Assembly: GCA_031288885.1 (NCBI GenBank)
Contig: JAITQP010000112.1
Span: forward strand, 1-10,451
DNA from: Prevotellaceae bacterium
GTDB lineage: Bacteria; Bacteroidota; Bacteroidia; Bacteroidales; UBA932
Direction of reading: 5' to 3'
DNA: 10,451 nucleotides
The notes beneath the pieces are model-generated. The model was not told where the DNA came from. It worked only from the letters and a program-made list of their open reading frames with translations, and did not search any database. This document shows, piece after piece, positions 7,098 through 10,451 of the stretch; positions within the stretch are counted from its first letter, which is position 1; each line of letters begins with the position of its first letter. The position numbers and the translations under genes are program-made.

Positions 7098-7112
7098 TTC
7101 CCCGTAGGGGAA
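7098..7112. repeat. TTCCCC-GTA-GGGGAA hairpin, copy 1
   Basis: Perfect 6-base stem with a GTA loop. The 15-mer from 7096 (AATTCCCCGTAGGGG) recurs exactly at 7148-7162. Shorter pairing bases TTGAT (7080-7084) and ATCAA (7117-7121) flank this copy. Confidence 0.65.
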
Positions 7113-7146
7113 CAATATCAATAGAAACGGACAATCCGCCCAACCC

Positions 7147-7167
7147 TAATTCCCCGTAGGGGGATTA
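7147..7167. repeat. CCCC-GTA-GGGG hairpin, copy 2
   Basis: A 9-base stem (TAATTCCCC with GGGGGATTA, one T-G wobble) with the same GTA loop as copy 1, 52 bases away in direct orientation. The flanking bases differ between copies but still pair, suggesting the fold is what is kept. Confidence 0.65.
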
Positions 7168-7240
7168 ATAAAAACCGGTGAAACCGTATAAATTCTGAAT
7201 TGTCTGGCGCATACTCTAAAACTCTAAACTCTCTATAGTC

Positions 7241-7975
7241 ATGGCAAAATACGGAAAATGGATTAGCGGCGCCCTTGGCTGGTGGCTCTTAGGCCCCGTA
7301 GGCGGCATTGTAGGCTTTGCCTTAGGCTCGCTGTTTGACGCGGCGAGCAGCAAAAGTGCAGCCCCGCCGCGCCCCCCCGAAGGCGGCGCGCCCCGCGACG
7401 GGTTTACCGTGAGCCTGCTGGTGCTCATGGCGGCTGTGCTCAAAGCCGACGGAAAGGTGATGCAGTCGGAGCTGGACTACGTCAAAAAATTCCTTGTGCA
7501 GCGGTTTGGCGCAGAGGCCGCAAAGGAGGCCCTGCTCTTCCTGCGCAAAATACTGGAGCAGCCGCTCCCGCTATACGAGGTGTGCCGGCAAATCCGCACC
7601 AACCTCAACCTGTCGGCGCGCCTCGAGCTGCTGCACCTCCTGTTTGGCATTGCCGCTGCCGACGGCGAGATAAGCGCCAGCGAGCGGAACATCACCAAGC
7701 GCATTGCGGAGCATCTGGGCGTTTCGGACGCCGACTACGAGTCGGTGAGCGCAATGTTTGCCACGAGCGACCGCCGCTGGGCCTACAAGGTGCTGGAGGT
7801 AGAGCGCACGGCTACCGACGACGAGGTGAAGAAAGCCTACCGCCGCATGGCCGTGAAGCATCACCCCGACAAGGTCGCAAAAATGGGCGAGGACGTGCAG
7901 CGCGCCGCTGCCGAAAAGTTCCGCAAGGTGCAGGAGGCATACGAGAGGATTAAGCAGGAGAGAGGGATGAAGTAA
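7241..7975 (+). CDS. djlA: DjlA-like membrane-anchored co-chaperone (TerB + J domain)
   Basis: J-domain proteins stimulate the ATPase of DnaK (Hsp70). This 244-residue protein has the DjlA order: an N-terminal Gly-rich membrane segment (about 10-31, GALGWWLLGPVGGIVGFALG), a Pro-rich linker (about 41-52), a TerB-type helical domain (about 55-165, with LKADGKVMQSELDYV and the second half IAAADGEISASERNI, both carrying the acidic DG.(I/V)...E pattern), and a C-terminal J domain (about 184-244). The J-domain catalytic HPD is at 208-210, inside VKHHPDKVAKMG, close to the DjlA C-terminus. The protein probably faces the cytoplasm, anchored to the inner membrane. No promoter was seen. The stop is followed at once by the heptamer repeat and tyrS 42 bases on, so the two may be co-transcribed. 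Confidence 0.93.
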   Translation: MAKYGKWISGALGWWLLGPVGGIVGFALGSLFDAASSKSAAPPRPPEGGAPRDGFTVSLLVLMAAVLKADGKVMQSELDYVKKFLVQRFGAEAAKEALLFLRKILEQPLPLYEVCRQIRTNLNLSARLELLHLLFGIAAADGEISASERNITKRIAEHLGVSDADYESVSAMFATSDRRWAYKVLEVERTATDDEVKKAYRRMAVKHHPDKVAKMGEDVQRAAAEKFRKVQEAYERIKQERGMK

Positions 7976-7980
7976 TTAAG

Positions 7981-8008
7981 AATTAGGAATTAGGAATTAG
8001 GAATTAAA
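7981..8008 (+). repeat. AATTAGG tandem heptamer, 3 copies plus a variant
   Basis: Three exact AATTAGG units (7981-8001) and a fourth AATTAAA (8002-8008) fill most of the gap between djlA and tyrS, starting five bases after the djlA stop. A similar heptamer (TTAGTGA) follows the toxin gene stop at 9936. Likely a slippage-type short tandem repeat; a regulatory role is not shown. Confidence 0.8.
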
Positions 8009-8017
8009 CGATACATC

Positions 8018-9304
8018 ATGAATTTTATTGAGGAGCTGACGTGGCGCGGCATGGTGCACGATAGGACGCCAAACGTTGAAGAGCAGCTGAAAAAGGAAAT
8101 GACCACCGCCTACGTAGGCATTGACCCTACCGCCGACTCGCTGCACATAGGCCATTTGGTGGGCATTATGATGCTCAAGCATTTTCAGCGCTGCGGGCAC
8201 AAGCCGATAGCGCTGGTGGGCGGCGCTACCGGCATGATTGGCGACCCAAGCGGCAAATCGCAGGAGCGAAACCTGCTGGACGAGGCTACCCTGCGCCACA
8301 ATCAGGAGTGCATTAAGCGGCAGCTCGCCAAGTTTCTGGACTTTGAAAGCAACCTGCCCACCTCCGCCGAAATGGTGAACAACTACGACTGGATGAAGCC
8401 CATATCTTTCCTTGAGTTTATCCGCGACGTGGGCAAGCACATTACCGTAAACTACATGATGAGCAAAGATTCGGTAAAAAAGCGCCTGAGCGGCGAGGCT
8501 ACGGACGGCATGTCGTTTACCGAGTTCACCTACCAGCTGGTGCAGGGGTACGACTTTCTGAACCTCTACCTCACCAAAAGCTGCAAGCTGCAAATGGGCG
8601 GCAGCGACCAGTGGGGCAACATCACCACCGGCGCAGAGCTCATACGCCGCAAGACCGGCGGCGAGGCCTTTGCCCTCACCTGCCCCCTCATCACCAAAGC
8701 CGACGGCAGCAAGTTTGGCAAAACCGAAAGCGGCAACGTCTGGCTCGACGCCCGCTACACGTCGCCCTACAAGTTCTACCAGTTCTGGCTCAACGTGAGC
8801 GACGCCGACGCCGAAAGGTACATCAAAATTTTCACCACGCTGGACAGGAGCGCCGTAGAAGCGCTGGTGGCCGAGCAAGCCGCCGCGCCCCACCAGCGCC
8901 CCCTGCAAAGGGCGCTGGCGCGGGAGGTAACCTGCATGGTGCACTCGGAGGAGGAGTACCGCAAGGCGGTGGAGGCGTCGGAGGTGCTGTTCGGCAGCGC
9001 CACCTCCGATATCCTGAGGCGGGTAGACGAGGCCACGTTCCTATCCATGTTCGAGGGCGTGCCGACGTTTACCGTTGGCAGGGAAAAGCTGCCGCTCAAA
9101 GCCGGCGACCTGCTGGCGGTAGAGGCGCAGGTTTTTGCCTCAAAGGGCGAATTTCGCAAGCTGGTGCAGGGCGGCGGGCTCAGCATCAACAAGGAGAAGG
9201 TAAGCGATGCCGAAGCCGTCATCTCACCCAACATGCTGCTCAACGGGCAATACCTGCTGGTGCAAAAAGGCAAAAAGAGCTACTTTATCGTAAAAATCGG
9301 CTAA
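8018..9304 (+). CDS. tyrS: Tyrosyl-tRNA synthetase
   Basis: TyrRS charges tRNA-Tyr with tyrosine in the cytoplasm; it is a class I synthetase. The protein is 428 residues, normal for the bacterial TyrS form. Seen: tyrosine pocket start [15 protein letters not shown] with HIGH at 43-46; [24 protein letters not shown] and [11 protein letters not shown], contacting tyrosine and the adenylate; and the KMSKS-equivalent KFGKT at 232-236, the variant common in bacterial TyrS. An S4 RNA-binding domain is at about 362-428 ([25 protein letters not shown]). The ATG at 8018 gives the standard N-terminus, [15 protein letters not shown]. No T-box leader or other riboswitch is visible in the 42 bases upstream. 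A small GCTA/TAGC stem at the stop is too weak to be a terminator. Confidence 0.99.
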   Translation: MNFIEELTWRGMVHDRTPNVEEQLKKEMTTAYVGIDPTADSLHIGHLVGIMMLKHFQRCGHKPIALVGGATGMIGDPSGKSQERNLLDEATLRHNQECIKRQLAKFLDFESNLPTSAEMVNNYDWMKPISFLEFIRDVGKHITVNYMMSKDSVKKRLSGEATDGMSFTEFTYQLVQGYDFLNLYLTKSCKLQMGGSDQWGNITTGAELIRRKTGGEAFALTCPLITKADGSKFGKTESGNVWLDARYTSPYKFYQFWLNVSDADAERYIKIFTTLDRSAVEALVAEQAAAPHQRPLQRALAREVTCMVHSEEEYRKAVEASEVLFGSATSDILRRVDEATFLSMFEGVPTFTVGREKLPLKAGDLLAVEAQVFASKGEFRKLVQGGGLSINKEKVSDAEAVISPNMLLNGQYLLVQKGKKSYFIVKIG

Positions 9305-9409
9305 GCGTAGCGGTGCGTTTGGTATTATTTTTGTAGCATGTTTCGTAGCTTTCGCAGCAAAGTTTATGAGACCGATGCTCAAGATGTTTCAGCTATCAAA
9401 ATTTAGTTG

Positions 9410-9417
9410 TACCTTTG
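9410..9417 (+). promoter_or_regulatory. Promoter -7 element of the toxin-antitoxin operon
   Basis: TACCTTTG matches TAnnTTTG. TTTC (9387-9390), about 19 bases upstream, is a one-mismatch -33 candidate. The implied start near 9424 leaves about 20 bases of leader to the antitoxin ATG at 9446. A second -7-like match (TATTTTTG, 9326-9333) lies nearer tyrS but lacks a -33. Confidence 0.65.
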
Positions 9418-9445
9418 TCCAACGCAAGCAAAAAGACAACAAACC

Positions 9446-9673
9446 ATGTTAATTACACCACATACCAAAGCAAAGCCGTATAGCGTCGGATACGCGCCGG
9501 CTATTGATGCTCCGAGCATCGATACAGCTGACGACACGCTGATGAGCAAGGAGGAGTTCTTTGCAAAAATAGCCGCCTCCGAGGAGGAGGCGAGGCTGGG
9601 AAAAGTATTAGCAATGCTACCCGAAGAAACGTTAGATGACTTCCTTCTTAGAGTTGAGGAATGTATTGCGTAG
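9446..9673 (+). CDS. Putative antitoxin of the YoeB-type module (family not recognised)
   Basis: A 75-residue protein directly upstream of a YoeB-family toxin, overlapping its start by 13 bases, which is the position and coupling expected of the antitoxin. I see no Phd/YefM fold (no typical N-terminal MxxixxsearxnL pattern), which is the usual partner of YoeB. The N-terminal 30 residues are Pro/Ala/Thr-rich and probably disordered. The C-terminal part, from MSKEEFFAKIAASEEEARLG to DDFLLRVEECIA, is acidic and helical and suits a toxin-binding segment. The ATG at 9446 is chosen over an in-frame TTG at 9407, because that codon overlaps the -7 element. Being a gene is likely from context; antitoxin function is inferred. 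Confidence 0.75.
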   Translation: MLITPHTKAKPYSVGYAPAIDAPSIDTADDTLMSKEEFFAKIAASEEEARLGKVLAMLPEETLDDFLLRVEECIA

Positions 9674-9933
9674 AGTTCACCATCAGAGCCACTAAGGACG
9701 TGTTAAAGTTTAAAAAGTTTGAGCCACAGGCATATAAAAAATTCAAGGCGCTAATTCTGGAATTAGGTGAACATCCCGAAACAGGTACGGGGCATCCCAA
9801 GCCTTTAAGTGGTGATATGGTCGGTAAGTGGTCGCGCAGGATAACGGACAAGCATCGGCTTATCTACAAAATTCAGAATGAAACAATCGCTGTTTTAGTG
9901 CTGTCTGCATACGGCCATTATGAGGATAAGTAA
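9661..9933 (+). CDS. yoeB: Txe/YoeB-family toxin (ribosome-dependent mRNA endonuclease)
   Basis: YoeB toxins bind the ribosomal A site and cut mRNA; the antitoxin blocks them. The protein is 90 residues, the family length. Seen: GTGHPKPLSGDMVGKWSRRITDKHRLIYKI, the diagnostic block, and the C-terminal VLSAYGHYEDK. Aligned by eye to E. coli YoeB, catalytic Arg65 is R66, His83 is H86 and Tyr84 is Y87, all kept. Glu46, the proposed general base, falls on Lys47 (codon AAG at 9799-9801), where most relatives have Glu. The toxin may therefore be weakened or use another base. Translation is coupled to the antitoxin by the 13-base overlap. Composition is more AT-rich than the neighbouring tyrS, consistent with a transferred module. 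Family is very sure; activity is open. Confidence 0.93.
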   Translation: MYCVEFTIRATKDVLKFKKFEPQAYKKFKALILELGEHPETGTGHPKPLSGDMVGKWSRRITDKHRLIYKIQNETIAVLVLSAYGHYEDK

Positions 9934-9935
9934 CA

Positions 9936-9956
9936 TTAGTGATTAGTGATTAGTGG
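9936..9956 (+). repeat. TTAGTGA tandem heptamer, about 3 copies
   Basis: TTAGTGA at 9936-9942 and 9943-9949, then TTAGTGG at 9950-9956, beginning two bases after the toxin stop. It resembles the AATTAGG heptamer between djlA and tyrS in unit length, in containing TTAG, and in position right after a stop codon. Confidence 0.75.
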
Positions 9957-9970
9957 CGCGAAGCGTGTAG

Positions 9971-9996
9971 GGGCGGGTTTCAAACCCGCCCTTTTT
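9971..9996 (+). terminator. Intrinsic terminator of the toxin-antitoxin operon
   Basis: GGGCGGGTTT (9971-9980) and AAACCCGCCC (9982-9991) form a very stable hairpin around one to five loop bases, followed by T5 (9992-9996). This fits a rho-independent terminator for the plus-strand operon. On the minus strand no T-run follows, so it would not stop the convergent trmN6 transcript equally well. The TTTCAAA centre also matches the style of the extragenic palindromes at 6875-7068, so it may be a co-opted repeat. Confidence 0.7.
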
Positions 9997-10148
9997 GCAT
10001 GCCACCCACGCCCGCCCCCCTGCCGTCATTCCGACCGACGCGCGCGAGGTACGAGCGCGCGGAGCGGAGGAACCTCCCCGCACACAGCCGTCATTGCACG
10101 CTTCGCGCATTGCACGCTGTAAAATTGTTGGCAGGTTATCCCGCCGCG
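9997..10148. other. GC-rich repeat remnant between two convergent genes
   Basis: No credible gene. The segment has CGTCATTCCGACCGACG near 10024-10040, a GCGCGC inverted pair (10040-10045 and 10055-10060), GGAGGAACCTCC (10066-10077) and CGTCATTGCACGCTTCGCG (about 10089-10107). These pieces, including GTCATTCCGACCGA and GAGCGGAGGAACCT, look like parts of a dispersed extragenic repeat. The 11-mer CACGCTTCGCG here (10097-10107) is the inverse of 9957-9967. Confidence 0.5.
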
Positions 10149-10451
10149 CTAAAACTTCAGGTAGAAATCCTTTGTGAGCGCCTTGTAGTCGTCGGTGTAG
10201 GAGTTTAGGAGGCTGTTCTCAATGTAGAGGTCTTGCTCCTCCAGCCTCCTCCTTTCGCGCGAGAGTTCCATCAGCAGGCGCTTTACCGGCTTTCCCTTTT
10301 TGGTGGAAACATTGAGCTTGCGCACGCAGTACAACCCTGCGCCGGCGGCCAGCGCAATGAATACGTTCCCCTCCACGTAGGGCAGCACCACCGCCAGCCG
10401 CCCCCCGTCTGAGAGCAGGCGCAGGCTGCCGCTAATCAGGCTTTCGTGCGT
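10149..10451 (-). CDS. trmN6: tRNA1(Val) (adenine(37)-N6)-methyltransferase TrmN6/YfiC family, C-terminal part
   Basis: The frame is open from the right edge to TAG at 10151-10149, giving 100 residues without a start; the N-terminal SAM-binding half with the NPPY motif must lie beyond the window. The opening HESLISGSLRLLSDGGRLAVVLPY fits the last part of a Rossmann methyltransferase, and aligns by eye with YfiC (HPSLLTCAAECI...VVLPE). The end YKALTKDFYLKF matches the YfiC end YTALTQAFYLFM. The family N6-methylates A37 of tRNA1-Val. An internal GTG at 10391 is not a likely start, since homology extends upstream of it. It is convergent with the toxin operon. Another small SAM methyltransferase of the same fold is the main alternative. 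Confidence 0.83.
   Translation of the reverse strand, partial: THESLISGSLRLLSDGGRLAVVLPYVEGNVFIALAAGAGLYCVRKLNVSTKKGKPVKRLLMELSRERRRLEEQDLYIENSLLNSYTDDYKALTKDFYLKF

Larger units (their letters stand above)
6802..7240. other. Gene-free hairpin-array region between the secreted protein and djlA
   Basis: About 440 bases without a credible gene. It begins with a GC-rich motif (CACGCTTCGCG, 6824-6834) followed by GTCATTGCGAG. It then holds a mirror-like series of hairpins (6875-7068), two copies of a CCCC-GTA-GGGG hairpin (7098-7112 and 7147-7167), and a small CGGT-GAA-ACCG hairpin (7176-7186). It ends in an ACTCTAAA direct repeat (7213-7220, 7221-7228) before djlA. No TAnnTTTG promoter was seen just upstream of djlA. 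The composition resembles repetitive extragenic palindrome clusters. Confidence 0.75.

Noticed and set aside
6875..7186. CRISPR array
   Set aside because: The repeats are palindromes of different sequences with irregular spacing and inverted orientation; there are no equal spacers or cas genes.
7976..8017. T-box or other riboswitch ahead of tyrS
   Set aside because: The gap is 42 bases, almost all taken by the AATTAGG repeat, so there is no room for such a structure.
7997..8944. A 315-codon open frame on the minus strand
   Set aside because: It is antisense to tyrS, which is complete and contains all synthetase motifs; the antisense product has no recognisable features.
9407..9445. TTG at 9407 as the antitoxin start
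   Set aside because: It overlaps the TACCTTTG promoter element at 9410-9417; ATG at 9446 follows at a sensible distance.
9995..10208. Two short plus-strand frames (60-69 codons)
   Set aside because: They lie over the terminator and GC-rich repeats and run into the antisense of trmN6. The Arg/Pro/Ala-rich composition reflects GC-rich repeats.
10149..10391. An 80-residue stand-alone gene starting at GTG 10391
   Set aside because: The frame stays open to the window edge and the upstream residues match the methyltransferase core, so this is the tail of a longer gene.

Overview
The window reads as chromosomal housekeeping DNA of a Bacteroidota species, most likely class Bacteroidia. The evidence is threefold. 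Upstream of several genes there are copies of the -7 promoter element TAnnTTTG used by the Bacteroidota sigma factor. Genes start without a clear Shine-Dalgarno sequence. The family versions are typical of the phylum: a long RecQ with an extra C-terminal domain, a NusB of about 320 residues, and the gene order nusB-yajC-ybbR-like-coaE. Most genes are fairly GC-rich, while the intergenic DNA is AT-rich. No finer placement can be supported from sequence alone.

Layout. Positions 1-2163 (minus strand) hold recQ, cut by the left edge. A divergent promoter region (2164-2445) separates it from a plus-strand cluster: lptB (LPS export ATPase), nusB (rRNA transcription factor), yajC (Sec accessory membrane protein, with a well-formed promoter inside the end of nusB), a YbbR/CdaR-like membrane-anchored protein, and coaE (last step of coenzyme A synthesis). 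The YbbR-like gene and coaE overlap by 4 bases. An AT-richer gene for a small secreted, probably outer-membrane, protein overlaps the end of coaE by 47 bases.

Positions 6802-7240 carry no gene but a dense set of short perfect hairpins. The core (6875-7068) has a mirror-like layout: two inverted 31-base arms (30/31 matching) enclose two inverted 20-base arms, and each arm is itself a hairpin with a three-base loop. Then come djlA (membrane-anchored TerB/J-domain co-chaperone) and tyrS (tyrosyl-tRNA synthetase), separated by a tandem heptamer repeat. After tyrS, a promoter drives a two-gene toxin-antitoxin module: an unrecognised 75-residue antitoxin and a YoeB/Txe-family RNase whose catalytic glutamate position appears to be lysine. 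A hairpin followed by T5 ends this module. A repeat-rich gap follows, and then the C-terminal 100 codons of a minus-strand TrmN6/YfiC-type tRNA methyltransferase, cut by the right edge.

No wholly new multi-gene system is evident. The points most worth a second look are the hairpin array with its recurring TTC/GAA loops, the toxin with the altered active-site residue and its unfamiliar antitoxin, and the small AT-rich secreted protein attached to coaE.
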